A stretch of 64,000 nt of DNA from Proteles cristata cristata (Eukaryota > Chordata > Mammalia > Carnivora > Hyaenidae), in assembly GCA_017311185.1 (NCBI GenBank), contig JAESUZ010000468.1, positions 378,501 to 442,500 of the forward strand, given 5' to 3'. Below, piece by piece: positions 32,838 through 44,176 of this stretch; position 1 is the stretch's first letter; every line of letters begins with the position of its first letter. A program made the position numbers and the translations under genes. The notes beneath the pieces were generated by a model, which saw nothing but the letters and a program-made list of their open reading frames with translations, was not told the DNA's origin and ran no database searches.

Positions 32838-33515
32838 CCATCAGTCAAAAAGTTCTTTCTTGATTTTTTTTTTTTTTTTAGAAAATTTGGCTTTTGGAGT
32901 GAAGTTGAACTTTAGATTTTTTAGAATCTTATTCCAGAATATTATGTATATCTGCATGAATTCGTCTCATCTGCTACTCAAGAACAGACTATCTGCGTGA
33001 CTGTTTGCAACGGGACCAGCATAATATAGTGTAAAACCATTTCCCCCTGTGGCTTTGTGCTTTTCCTGGAAAAGGTTTTATCCACTAGCAGGATGCTGTA
33101 ATGTTCCTGTTTTAGATCAACATTCGTGTTCATGTTGCTATTTTCAGGAGCTTGAGATCATTTAAATCATTTAATGTGATTGGAAGTGTAATGATGAAAA
33201 CATGGCTCCTAATTTATCATAAATTTGCTGCATTATCAGGTTAGAACCTTGGCTGTCTTCCTTCCGTTTCCCACCTCCCTCGCCTCTGTTCCAGGTTCTT
33301 CGTTATTGGGGCTTCTGGGTCTCGTGATGCACACACACTTCAGTGTGTCTGTGTGCCCGTGACCGGCCATAGGTGCTTCACAGGGTCCGTCTGTGACAAT
33401 GTGGTACTGGGCCAGGAAGCCGCCTGCTCGGTAGGCCTGGGCTGTAGGATGGGCCACCAGATCGCTTAGATACACCTCCTAGAGTTGGGTTTGACAGACC
33501 TAATACAAATATCAG
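32838..33515. other. unique sequence
   Basis: No gene seen. A T14 homopolymer lies near 32866-32879. No named repeat recognised. Confidence 0.45.
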
Positions 33516-33517
33516 GT

Positions 33518-33734
33518 TGTTTTTTTTTTTAATATTTATTTTATTTTTGAGAGACTGAGAGAGACAGATTGTGAATAGGGGAGGGTCAGAGAGAGAGACA
33601 GAATCCAAAGCAGGCTCCAGGCTCTGAGCTGACTGTCAGCACAGAGCCCAACGCGGGGCTCGAACCCACGAACCGTGAGATCATGACCTGAGCCGAAGTC
33701 GGGCGCTTAACTGACTGAGCCTCCCAGGCGCCCC
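33518..33734 (-). mobile_element. feline tRNA-derived SINE, well preserved
   Basis: Poly-T/AATATTTATTTTATTTTTGAGAG tail, 'gaatccaaagcaggctccaggctctgagctgactgtcagcacagagccc', CGCGGGGCTCGAACCCACGAACCGTGAGATCATGACC (the complement of an intact B-box region) and a GCCTCCCAGGCGCCCC head. Retained CpGs in head and body argue for a relatively young copy. TSD about 'tatc, then a/g, ggtt'. Confidence 0.95.
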
Positions 33735-34261
33735 ACGTATCGGGTTTTTAAAGCCAGTGTTGGAAAGCTGCAACAGGTGTTTGTCAACTTCCTTCTCGAG
33801 GACAATGAGGTTGGAAGCGAGTGGCTCAGCCCTAAATGCAGCTCAGTTTCTCAGAGAATGGAAGGGAGGAAGGAGGATGCCCTGATGTTACCACCAATGG
33901 CCCCTCACCTCCTTCTCTTTCCGTCCCTCCCCCCCACCTTTGTCTTGCACCAGAGACACCTCCTGGCAAAGGGGAGGGAGCACTTGCTCAGGATCCACAG
34001 GCCGGATGCGGATTTCAGGACGGAACTTCCGGTCTGGCCAGGTCAGGAGCCCAGCTCCCCATTCCCGCATGCCCGTGGCCATTTTAACAGGAAAGTGAAG
34101 ATTCCAGGAACCCATCAGCGAAGTTGCTTATCCTCCATGTGGTCTGCCCTGTGGATCCTGGGGCTTCGCTGCCATCTCAGTGACAGCTCATCTCCAGAGG
34201 AACCGTCACAAGGTGCCCAGCAAGCGCGCAGTTGAGTTCACTGAGAAAATACCCGAGAAGT
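33735..34261. other. unique sequence with a 152-codon frame
   Basis: The plus-strand frame at 33777-34235 (MFVNFLLEDNEVGSEWLSPK...) has no recognisable domain, and the minus strand is also open. A CT-rich stretch lies near 33906-33940. Probably non-coding. Confidence 0.35.
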
Positions 34262-34440
34262 AGACGTGCGCACACAACATACACATGTGAGCGACACACA
34301 CAATACACACATGTGTGCACACGGTACACAGGCACCACATACATACAGACCACACACAGGCACACACAACATGCATGCCTACTTGCACACGTCCGTGCAC
34401 ACATCCGCACACGCACACCACACACACACACATACACCGT
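34262..34440. repeat. degenerate CA-rich repeat tract
   Basis: About 180 bp of imperfect CA repeats interspersed with catgtg, acatac and gcac variants. Frames over it encode Thr/His-rich or Cys/Val-rich strings, typical of translated CA repeats and not genes. Confidence 0.93.
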
Positions 34441-35571
34441 GACTCCTCTGGATGGTGGAGCATCTACACTCTACACCTGAGAAGCCCAAGAGGAACGTTT
34501 ATTCTGCAGATGAGACGAAGATTTAAACGAAGCTTCCATCCTCGTGAGGACCTGGGGGTGGCTATACCACGCTCACGTGGCAGCCACGGCCACGTTTCTG
34601 TAGTGACTCCACGGCTTCTCCTTGGTCCTTCCTCCCACCTGCCTGCACCTAGTCTTGGGGGGCTTGGGGGGAGGCCACCACTTCCTAGACAGGAGGCGCT
34701 GTGGCCGCTGGATTAGCCGGTGAGTTTTGGGTGCGCACAGAGTGACACATCAGTAAGGGTGTGCTCAAAGGTTATTCAAATATTTCAAATAGAGCATATT
34801 TGAGCATGGAAAGGCCCGGGAACATTAATCAAATGTCAGCACCAGGACACTTTGTAGGCTCTTTTTGTTATGGTTTGCTGAGCAGGGGCCTGGCTCTGGC
34901 TCCATGGCCCATGGGCCAGCCCCGCGTGAGGACACACACCGAGAATCATGCCTGGCGGCTCCAGGGGCCTGGGGAACACACGACTGCGGCCCCCCTGATG
35001 GGAGGCGCCCTTAAATAGGCCAAAGTATCATGTCTGAAACGGATACAAAGGGCTGCACAGCCGGCTTGACTGACAAGGCCGGAGTCTGTCCCCATTCCTG
35101 TCCCTCTTGGGAACTTAGATTAAAAGAGAGAAATATTTTGCATAGAGATGGTTTTCCCAGAGCTATGACTGAAATGATAATATGCTGGCAATGGGCATCC
35201 ATCACGGTGGGGGAATCCGGGCCGGCAGGACTCGTGCGACGGGCCGCTTGGCCCTGAAGAGCGTGGCGGCCGGGTGGCCCCAGGACCCTCCTCGTCCGCC
35301 CCCCAGGCGGCTTTCCGGGAAAGCCACCCCAGCGGCTGCTGCTCCTCCAGCTACTATCAAAACAGCACAGCAGCCCAGTCACCAACTCAAGAGTCTTTTG
35401 ACAGCAGCAATTAAGCAACTTAATTAATGAGTGAATAAAAATGATAATATTTACTGAATGGGAGCATTCTGTTTTGCATTTTTATTCAAGCTCTGCACCT
35501 GAAAACCACCACCGAGGGAAGTTTCCCCAACCCTGTGTTGTCACCCAGGCTTGCAACCCTCTCGGCCTCTC

Positions 35572-35650
35572 TCTGTCTCTGTCTCTGTCTCTCAGTCTCT
35601 TTCCCTCCCTCTCTTTCTCTGTCTCTGTCTGTCCCTCTCTGTTTCCTCCT
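35572..35650 (+). repeat. (CTCTGT)n / CT-rich simple repeat
   Basis: Repeats of ctctgtctctgtctctgtctct with interruptions. It resembles the CT-rich part of a feline SINE, but no head or tail is present. Confidence 0.9.
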
Positions 35651-35970
35651 CCCCATCTCCTACTTCATTTAGTTTTGGTCTTATAAACTCCCCAGGGGAG
35701 CCCGCACAGCGTAGGGTGCGTGTGCAGGGCTGATCCCTTTCTTGCCTCCAAGGGGAATAAACTTCTGTCTTCGTCACAGTCTTTGTTCATCCCCTAAAAA
35801 CCTCATTCATACATGAAGGACAATTTCATGATACTTTTCTGAGGCTGAACTTTACATCAAAGTGGGTGATTAATTACTGATAAGGGTATAATAAAACATT
35901 AATGCATTTTGTAATTAACCAGCTTAGGAATGACATCCTCCATTTCTTCCTGAGTGACATACTCACAAGC

Positions 35971-36015
35971 ACGCACACACATGCGCATGCATACACACAC
36001 ACACACACACACACA
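35971..36015 (+). repeat. (CA)n microsatellite
   Basis: acgcacacacatgcgcatgcatacacacacac... ending in a pure CA run of about 25 bp. Nearly all of it alternates purine and pyrimidine. Confidence 0.95.
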
Positions 36016-36579
36016 GTCACGGAAAACTTTTTTTTTTTAATCTTTATTTGGCTATTAATCTCAGTAGTGCCCTCAATGCATTACATTCTTTTTAAAAGTC
36101 ACATATATTTTCCTCAATGAAATATATAATCCATCTCAAGCGTAAGAAAAGCCCCATACATAATTATTTCATCGTGACAGACAGTGAGGTTTTTAGCTAT
36201 TATTTTTGACGGTGCTGTCATGGATGCCAAATGCATATTGTGGTGGGAGCCAGCCAAAGTCAGGAACACCCACCTGGAGAGAAGCCTCCTTTTTTCTCTC
36301 GGGAAAGGTTCCCCAAGTCTGACAGGCCCACCATTCTGGTTAAGCTTAATTAGTCAAGAGAGAAAAATAACTGACTTCAGAGTGTTACGTTTGGGGCTCC
36401 CCGCTTTTTTCCCCTTTCCACTCAAAATGTGACATTCTTTGGAGAAGATAAAGTTCCAAATGGGAACTGTGTTCCGTGCTTTCCGAGCTGCTCAACATCC
36501 TCGTGCGGGACCCTCTTCTCAGAGCACCATCCTTGTCTGCCTCATGCCCACTCGCCCGGCGTCCCCGGCATCTGCATTG

Positions 36580-37100
36580 GCGGAAGTGATGTCAAAATGT
36601 CACTTTGGGACGAATTGATTTGTTTCAAGTGAAAGTGGTTGAAACAGAAGCACACAGCATTTGGGCTGGTTGCAAGAAGACATCAAGCCAACAGTGGAGT
36701 GTGGTAGTGATTGCATTCCCAGCCCTCATGTCCCCACCTCTGCATGTCCACCCCTGGCCAGTGTCTTGTGACGCTGACGCTGGCCGCGGCCGGGTGACCT
36801 GTCCTGGTCAATGGGACCAACGTGATACAAGATGAGTTAAAAAATGTGCTTCTGTGTTTCCACAACCTTTCTTGGACACCTACTGCCACCATGGGAATGT
36901 AGGCCTGCTAGGGACATGGGGGGCACATTGGGCATCTGGGCCGTCCCAGTTGATACCACATTCACCAGCGAGTCCCCAGCCCAGCCACCAGCCCCTGTCA
37001 TCACAACTGCACACCCGAAGACTTGTAATAAATAGCAAATTACCATTTCCAATGTCAAGCCTCCGAGTTTTGAGTTAGTTAATGGTGCGCTAGTAGTAGC
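36580..37100 (+). mobile_element. probable LTR (MaLR/ERVL-like), plus strand
   Basis: Characteristic phrases are 'gggtgacctgtcctggtcaatgggaccaacgtgatac', 'aaaatgtgcttctgtgtttcc', 'ctgccaccatgggaatgtaggcctgctaggga' and a 3' end 'cttgtaataaatagcaaatta...cctccgagttttgagttagttaatg' like 'gttttaagccactaagttttgggg'. The text fits an old mammalian LTR. Subfamily and 5' boundary are uncertain. Confidence 0.5.
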
Positions 37101-37350
37101 TTAAGGCTCTTCAGTACAAAAGTGTTGAGTTGAGCCCCTACTGAATGCACAACCCTGTGCTGGGCATGGTCGGGTATACAGAGAGAGCATAACAGAGAGA
37201 GCATTCCAGAGACTCACACTGACCAAGCACTGGTGACTAGGACGAGACAGAATGCGCCAGAATATTTAAGCCTGTGCTGTTGAAGTAAGGCTGGAGACTC
37301 CGAGACCAAGTTTTTTCTCTTTCATGTATTTCTTCTACATTTTTGATCTT

Positions 37351-37570
37351 TTTTTTTTTAATTTTTAAATGTTTTATTTATTTCTGAGAGAGAGACAGCA
37401 TGAGCAAGGGAGGGTCAGAGAGAGAGGAAGACACAGAATCTGAAACAGGTTACAGGCTCTGAGCTGGCAGTCAGCACAGAGCTCGACGTGGGGCTTGAAC
37501 CCACGAACTGTGAGATTATGACCTGAGCCGAAGTCAGACGCTTAACCGACTGAGCCATCCAGACATCCCT
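37351..37570 (-). mobile_element. feline tRNA-derived SINE, full length
   Basis: TTTTTAAATGTTTTATTTATTTCTGAGAG tail, 'gaatctgaaacaggttacaggctctgagct', GAACCCACGAACTGTGAGATTATGACCTGAGCC core and a TGAGCCATCCAGACATCCC head. The 16-bp TSD ctacattttt/c gatctt, with one mismatch, lies at 37335-37350 and 37571-37586. Confidence 0.95.
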
Positions 37571-37900
37571 CTACATTTTCGATCTTAAATGTCCTCAGGC
37601 ATCACTGGACTCACAGATGGTAAGTGCCCTGAGGGTCCCCATTCTGGTCTTTCTGTGGCCCCGCAGGTGGCCGGCACCTGCTCCCCACTGCGTTTGCTGC
37701 TGCTGGAAAGAGAGCTTGAGCTGAGCACACATGAGAGGGGAGGGCTTGGCTGAGGTGCTGAATCTTCCCAGGAGACGGAGAGAGCGGTGGCCACACAGAT
37801 GCCCGAGACCCCACAGAGGTTGCCCTCTGGCTACGCGGGTTGAATCATGGTTCACCTTACTGAACCTCCTGCATTCGTTTTTGTTTAAAAAGTTAACTCC

Positions 37901-37925
37901 TTTTAAAATGTTTATTTAGTTTTGA

Positions 37926-37962
<37 letters not shown>

Positions 37963-38137
37963 GGGGTGGGGTGGGGTGGTGGTGGTCAGAGAGAGAGGGA
38001 GACACAGAATTCAAAACAGGCTCCAGGCTCTGAGCTGTCAGCACAGAGCCCAATGAGGGGCTCGAACCCACGAAATGTGAGATCATGACCTGAGCCGAAG
38101 TCAGACGCTTAACCAACTGAGCCACCCAGGAGCCCCC
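37901..38137 (-). mobile_element. feline SINE with expanded GA and GGGGT tracts
   Basis: The tail is followed by a (GA)n run at about 37929-37960 and a G-rich 'cgggggtggggtggggtggtggtgg' stretch, then the normal body and head (TGAGCCACCCAGGAGCCCCC). TSD about 'aaa/tgttaactcctt', near 37889-37902 and 38140-38153. The G-rich part also fits a G-quadruplex pattern. Confidence 0.94.
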
Positions 38138-38478
38138 TAAATGTTAACTCTTCTTAACATAGCGTGGGTCCCAAGCCAGGACTCTGTCGTGGTGAGCATT
38201 AAAGAGAACCACACTTCAGAGGACTCGAGCACCACACTTCAGAGCTTTGGGTCTAAAATCAGACACAGCTTAACGCACATTCCGCCTCTGTCAGCTTGTC
38301 CGTGCTCCAAGCCCTGTTTCCTTATTTGTCAAAGGTCATTATAAGGATTAAATGTAGGAATACGGCTACTGATCTCACATCAGCCCATTGGCACAGGGAA
38401 TATTCCTTGTAGAGCCGTTGGCCTTATTTTTGTTTTTAATATTATGCCGGCATCCCCTCGTTTGCCTGTGAAACTCTT

Positions 38479-38676
38479 TTTTGAAAATGTTTATTTATTT
38501 TGAGGGAGACAGAGAGCAGGGGAAGAGCAGAGAGAGGGAGAGAGAGAATTCCAAGCAGGTGCCACACTCAGCTCAGAGCCAGTTGCAGGGCCCCATCTCA
38601 CAACTCAGAGATTGCGACCTGAGCTGTTACCAAAAGTCAGATGCTTAACAGACGGAGACGTCCAGGTGCCCTCTGA
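38479..38676 (-). mobile_element. carnivore SINE, diverged
   Basis: TGTTTATTTATTTTGAGGGAGACAGAGAG tail, 'ccaagcaggtgccacactcagctcagagcc', 'gcgacctgagctgttaccaaaagtcagatgcttaac' and a damaged head (gacgtccaggtgccc). TSD gaaactctt at 38470-38478 and 38677-38685. It is more diverged than the two SINEs to its left. Confidence 0.9.
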
Positions 38677-38685
38677 GAAACTCTT

Positions 38686-39643
38686 GGATACTTGGGGGTG
38701 TCAGGGTGGATGGCTCAGAATAGAAAGATGCATCCGACAGGGCACATCAGAGCTTATGGAAGGGCTCACCAAGGGACGAGTGTAGCAGTGTGTGACCTTT
38801 CCATGGCAAGGCCCTGGAGGCTCTTCCCTCTTGCCATTGCCTGGATATCACTGTTGAATGAAACCATCCTCAGTAGGGATGGCTTTGACACCATCCCTCA
38901 GAGCTTATAAGTCATTAGATTTTAAAATGAAAAAAAAAATGACACCTAACTACCACAATAGGTGTTGATGATTTTGAAACCGCAACCTTGAGTGATTGAG
39001 AGAGTGCTGGACACCAGTCCCTGGGCCTTGGAAAACTGGGTCTGGGCGAACCACCAAACAGCCCTGAGATCTGAAGTCCTTCCCCCGACGAACCACTGCT
39101 CTGTCCATCTCTCTTTGCATTTCTTTCCCTGCATCTCTCTCTCAGGACTGAGATGAGCAGCAAGTATGAAAATGTTCCTGAAAATGATCTGAAATCTCTG
39201 AAAGGGTAGGCAAATATAAAGCACATTCTACTCATAATGTTTTAATAACTCACATGTACGGGGATGCACGCACTGGTGCGTCACCGTCCCTACGCGGTAT
39301 ATGTAGTCTGTCCCTTAATTTTCACAACAATCTTGTGCGAAATCTTGTGCATACACTTCTTATCCCAGGGGCTGAATGACACCTGACCTCACAGTGTCAT
39401 TCATTATCTGTTGTGTCTCATGCCTCGAGGTTGGGTCATCTGTACCCCCAGCACCGGGTCAACGAGGCATTAATCCAGTTACTCTGGCTCTGTCAACGGC
39501 TGGTTTGGGTCACTCTCTCAGGTCTCGCTGATCAGCCTGGGGACAATGGGCCACTGATGCGATCCGAGGAACCAACTGGCAGCAAAGCTGGTGGGTGAGT
39601 GTAACCAGGGCCTAACCTGGCAGTGAGTGTCTCGCTCTCCCCC
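38686..39643. other. unique sequence
   Basis: No gene seen. The phrase 'cttaattttcacaacaatcttgtgcga' at 39315-39342 weakly recalls a MIR, but is too short to call. Confidence 0.45.
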
Positions 39644-39660
39644 AAAGAGATCACATTCTT

Positions 39661-39688
39661 TTTTTCCTTAAACTTTTTATTTATTTCT

Positions 39689-39719
<31 letters not shown>

Positions 39720-39884
39720 TGTGAGCAGGGGAGGATCAGAGAGAGGGAGACACAGAATCTGAAACAGGCTCCAGGCTGCGAGCTGTCAGCACAGAGCCCC
39801 ACGCGGGGCTCGAACCCACAGACTGTGAGATCACGACCTGAGCCGAAGTCAGACGCTTAACCGCCTGAGTCCCCCAGGCGCCCC
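39661..39884 (-). mobile_element. feline SINE with perfect 17-bp TSD
   Basis: Complete element: AAACTTTTTATTTATTTCTGAGAGAGAG tail with a (GA)n run, 'gaatctgaaacaggctccaggctgcgagctgtcagcacagagcccc', ACGCGGGGCTCGAACCCACAGACTGTGAGATCACGACC and a CAGGCGCCCC head. The TSD aaagagatcacattctt is identical at 39644-39660 and 39885-39901. Intact CpGs and an exact TSD make this one of the youngest insertions in the window. Confidence 0.97.
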
Positions 39885-40259
39885 AAAGAGATCACATTCT
39901 TGATGACATGCTGACATGCTGCTCGCTCCTGCCGATCCCGCGCACTTGACAAGAGGCTTTCAGTCTCACCGCAGCCATTCGGATTCAGCGATTGCAGATG
40001 CACACGCCTTCCTCCACCCGGTGAGGCCAGGCCTTCCCACACTGAGCTCCCGCCGCCTCTGTGTGCGGTGAGCCTTGTTGCGTCGGTCTGGCAGGACTCA
40101 AGATTACTGCTTTTACGCGCCCCTTTGATTGCACTGTGTCACCGTCACCCCCTGCACTGAGCGCCACCTTGTCACATTCTCCTTCTGTGCTGCTGCGTGC
40201 GGTTCAGGATTTCCCCTGGGCTTCCAGGCCAGGATGCCTCCTTGTTTCAGGGGGTCCTA

Positions 40260-40525
40260 AATGTGACAGCTGGGCTTCTGGGTACGGCCTCGTCCGTGGG
40301 GCGCGTGGCTCCTGCACGGCGCGGCCCCAGCTCCGTCATCATTGCAGCCCGATTTCCCCAGGATCAGCCCCTGCAGACAAGCGTGAGCTCGGATGTCACC
40401 CCTACACGCCGGTGTGGCCGTGGAGGCACGCGCGTCGCCCCAGGTGCTCCCCGAGAGGCTCTCGCAGGCCCTGAGTCGAGCCCCCTCCGGGCACCCTCAC
40501 CTGGTCTGCGCTGCAAGGTCCGCAG
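40260..40525. promoter_or_regulatory. small CpG-rich cluster
   Basis: CpG density is high by eye: about 9 CpGs in 40381-40440 and about 7 in 40261-40320, with GC around 65 percent. It is shorter than the 29-31 kb island and has no clear GC-box array. The two overlapping plus-strand frames (40061-40474, 40197-40541) reflect GC-rich composition. It might be a minor CpG island or part of a decayed GC-rich element. Confidence 0.55.
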
Positions 40526-41079
40526 GAAACGGAAGCACTGAATACGGTTCTTCCCTCTCAGCCACCTGCTAGCTAATGAGTGACATCATCTCACACTGTT
40601 TTGAAAAGAGAGATTTCAAGTTGTTTTGAAAACTGAAGGAAAAATACAAATGTTTGAGTGTTAAACATTTTGCCCAAATACTAAAATGTTAATGTCTTTT
40701 TATTATGACAAGTTTCACAGGAAAGAGAGCGTCAGCAAGCTTGCGGTTGTCAATGAAAATCTTAGCACTGAGTTTGGTAAACACGACGGCAGTAGACAGG
40801 CGGCTTGAAAATAAAGTTTAAAGAAAAGAGATGAGCGGTGTTCAGTTTTCTTCAGATTCCCCCAAATTCACTCAACACTTTACTTTCATTTTTTAGTCCT
40901 TTAGTGAAAATTTTTTAAAAATCTCAAATTTTATCTGTATGTACTCTATAATTGCTATTTGTTCTCTATGATTAAAATATATGATTTCAAAAACAATATG
41001 TGATTTCAGTAGGACATTTGAAACACAAGTGTATGAAGAATAAAATAAAAATCACCCCAAACTCCAAACCTTAGGAATA
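40526..41079. other. AT-rich unique sequence
   Basis: No gene or named repeat. Composition drops abruptly from GC-rich to AT-rich at about 40560. Confidence 0.4.
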
Positions 41080-41760
41080 ATCATATATGTATTTATATTA
41101 TCTGAAGTACATACATTATTCTCCAAATGTTTAAAAACAAAATTTGGGCAACGCCTTAAATAGAAGATTATATTCTGATTTTGTCTTTTAAAATTATACT
41201 TTTTGAAGTAGGGGTTTACTATTTTATTTTTTTTATTATGCAAGCATAGATATTCTTTTTAATAAAAATAAAAATATAAATATAGATGCCTATTACTGTC
41301 TTTGTCAGATACATTTTGAATGCAAATAGTATAATTATATATGCACACTTATAACTTCGTAACAAAGCAAGTTAATTTTATAATAAATAGTATTATATAA
41401 CTTGTGAATTATAATCTATATAATTATCAATATTAGCTGCATAATGTTCCATGGTTAAATAGTTCATTTAATAAATAAACTGTTATCAAACATTGAAGGT
41501 TGTTACGTTTCTGTGATTTAAAATGAAGCTACACACATAACTTGTAGCTAAACATTTATGGGTGTTTATTTTATTTCTGAAATAATATATGGCAGTAGAA
41601 TTTTAGGGTCAAAGAATGAAAACAAAGTTTTGTTGTGTTCATCAGACACCATACCCTGTCGTATAGCTCTATAAGAATTTATTTATTTTCTCATCTTTTG
41701 ACACTTGATACACTGCAATGAATATCCTTGTAGCAAATGTTTGTACTGATGAGAGATCGT
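41080..41760 (-). mobile_element. possible old L1 3' UTR
   Basis: AT-rich text with phrases typical of the complement of L1M 3' ends: 'agctgcataatgttccatggttaaatagttcatttaa', 'gtagaattttagggtcaaagaatg' and 'cactgcaatgaatatccttgtagc'. The block order is not fully colinear, so either the copy is rearranged or two pieces are present. Confidence 0.4.
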
Positions 41761-44165
41761 GAGGGTAGTTTACTTGAAGGGGATTATAGGCCCCGAGAAG
41801 GTGAAGAAATCAAAGGTTAAAATGGAAATTGCCAGATTGCTTACCTGTAGAATCTGGGTGTGATAAAGTAGAAATAAATGATCTCAGAATTTCTCCATTT
41901 TTTTCTATTTTAGTGAGAGGAACTAGCTGTCAAAGAAACCTAGTATTAATCCTAATAATCATGAAATATGGGACATATGGTTCAGAAAGTACCTGGTGGA
42001 TAAAGGTCCATGGAAGAGGAAAGAGATGGAAAAATGGGTTCCGGGTGGAAAAGGATCAGCCAATAGAAGTGATTCCACTCACACTCTTCAGTTAGTTGTC
42101 ATAGTAATGAGGCTTTCTGGAGCCCCAGACCCCTGGCATCAGCATCTTTAGATAATGCCCTCATTGGAACTATGCACATATAGGCTTCTATGTGGGGAGA
42201 GTGTCCCAACCATTAACAACGGAATCTCTGACTCTTGCTTCCTTCCTTCCTTTATATCATCCACTCACCTGGCTTACTTGGATGGGGACTGTGGACATTC
42301 AATGGAATAATCTAAGGGTTTTGCAGGATAGTAATGATCTCCATAGTAAAAGTTTGGTATTTTAATAAATGATATCACAAAGGGTGATAAGCTAAAAAAA
42401 TGCTAATTATCCCACAATACAGAACTTTCTGGATCTTTGGCTTTCTTCTCTTTCTCGCCCCGGATGAGGGATCCTCACAACAAGTCGTTCAAGTGCAGAA
42501 ACAGATGTTGTGGCAGGCTCTGCTCCAGGATGCTGGCTGGATGGAGGTGCTGAGAGCCAAAGTCAAGGGGCTCGACCTCAAGAACCTCACCATTTAGTAG
42601 GGAGATAGACATGGAAACTGATAATCGTACTACCATATGACACGGACCATATAGGGTTTAGCTACTTTTCTGACATCTGGAAAAATCATATGGAAGGGCA
42701 AACACTGCAATTCCCTTGAAGACATTTGGAATTTGCCAAAGTTGGTTCTGTGGGCTTTCTCTGAAGGTTCAGACTCTACCCCTGGGTCCCGGCCATTGAC
42801 CTCTAGCATGACTCACAGAAGAGAGTGCTTAGGGAAAATGAGAGAAATCAGGAGCCTGGCATAGAGTTTTAAACTCTGCAAAAGGTGGGACAGACCCTGT
42901 TCTTGCCTTTCTCCACTGTGTGCCTGAGTGGGGCCGGGGGACATGCTGTAAGACAAAGTGACTCCGTCCTGTGCCCAGGTAGCTTCACTGGGGCAGAAGC
43001 ATCACACCCCACCCTTGTCACCACACCTCACTGTCCACAATTACTCATCATCTCTACCTAGACAGCCCTGGAGAAGATCATCAATTGCCAATGAAATTCA
43101 GCAGATACACTTCATAAATTTTAATTACATTCCCACTGAAAATGAATGGTCAGAAAATATAAAACATCTGCCATCCAGATCATTTACATTTTTCATACAA
43201 TAAATCATCAACAACATCCAAAACCATGGCTTAAATCATGTGAGTGTGGTATAGGTCATGAGGAAGGAGCGCCATCCATCGTGAGATAACCGTTTGGATC
43301 CTAGCCTTCCTGCGGGGTGTGGGAATCAGGACAAAGAGCCCGGGGGACAACCCGCCAGCCTACAGATGTGGTGGGTGGCACTCTGGCCTGGTCCTCACAA
43401 ATGCAAGTCCCCAAGTCTTATCTAGAACCTGCTAACTGATCTATTTACTACTATTTTGTCTACAGTAAAACAAGAGCTTGTGTAAGTAAAAGAGTATTTG
43501 GCTGATTATGACTGGGAAAAGCAGGCATTTATCACTCAGGTGGCTTGTTTATCTACCCTGCAGGTAGTATGAAGAGGCAGCTTCATTTTCAGAGATCAAT
43601 TTTTATTAACATTATATTCATAAAACTCCCATTTGCCTCTGAGCATCTTCCGTGTCGTAAAGCACGAGGCGGAGGCGTTCCCGTAGAGGCGGGCCTCCTT
43701 GGCAATCCCTTGGCAGGCAGGGGCTCTACTGCTAATGAGAGGTCTCAGGGAACTGGCAGCCCCACTAAGGCATCCTAATTACCCTGCCATAGATAGAAGA
43801 TGGCCTGAAACGGAACCCCGTGGAAGCTTTGAAGGGAAGGTCTGTACAGCTGCCTGATGCACCCCCAAAGCCTTTTCTATTCCTCTGTGACTTTTCCTTT
43901 TTATGTCTTTCTTCCAAACACTTCCTCCTCCATAGGATGGGAGTGAGTGGTCATGGGAAGCATTCATTCTCCTCGTAGCAGAGAAGACTTTCCTGGCTCT
44001 GGGGGAAAGCTGCCCAACCTGCAATTTCCATGTGCGTGTGGACAGTGGAAAGGAAATGGATGTTGAGCCAGGGGTTGAATTTAAAGTTGAATCACAGGTG
44101 CACATGACGGAAAGATGCTGGTTCTCTGTGATTCCAGATACTCAATCCAGCAGGAGTGGTCGGTG
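41761..44165. other. unique sequence, no gene seen
   Basis: Nothing firm. At 42560-42640 'ggggctcgacctcaagaacctcaccatttagtagggagatagacatggaaactgataat' resembles an ancient repeat of the 'catggagctcacagtctagtggggaga' kind whose family I cannot name. Open frames are all below 110 codons with no domain. Confidence 0.4.
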
Positions 44166-44176
44166 GTCAGTACGTT

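Larger units (their letters stand above)
34441..36560. promoter_or_regulatory. repeat-poor block, candidate regulatory region
   Basis: There is no transposon across more than 2 kb, only simple repeats (35572-35650 and 35971-36015). The sequence alternates GC-rich patches (35200-35350) with AT-rich patches carrying homeodomain-type cores: ttaattaatga at 35420-35430, gtaattaacc near 35911-35920 and gcttaattagtc near 36346. It lies about 5 kb from the CpG island. This is inference from texture only. Confidence 0.3.

Noticed and set aside
39300..39400. Possible MIR remnant (cttaattttcacaacaatc)
   Set aside because: Only about 25 bases resemble the MIR core, too little to call.
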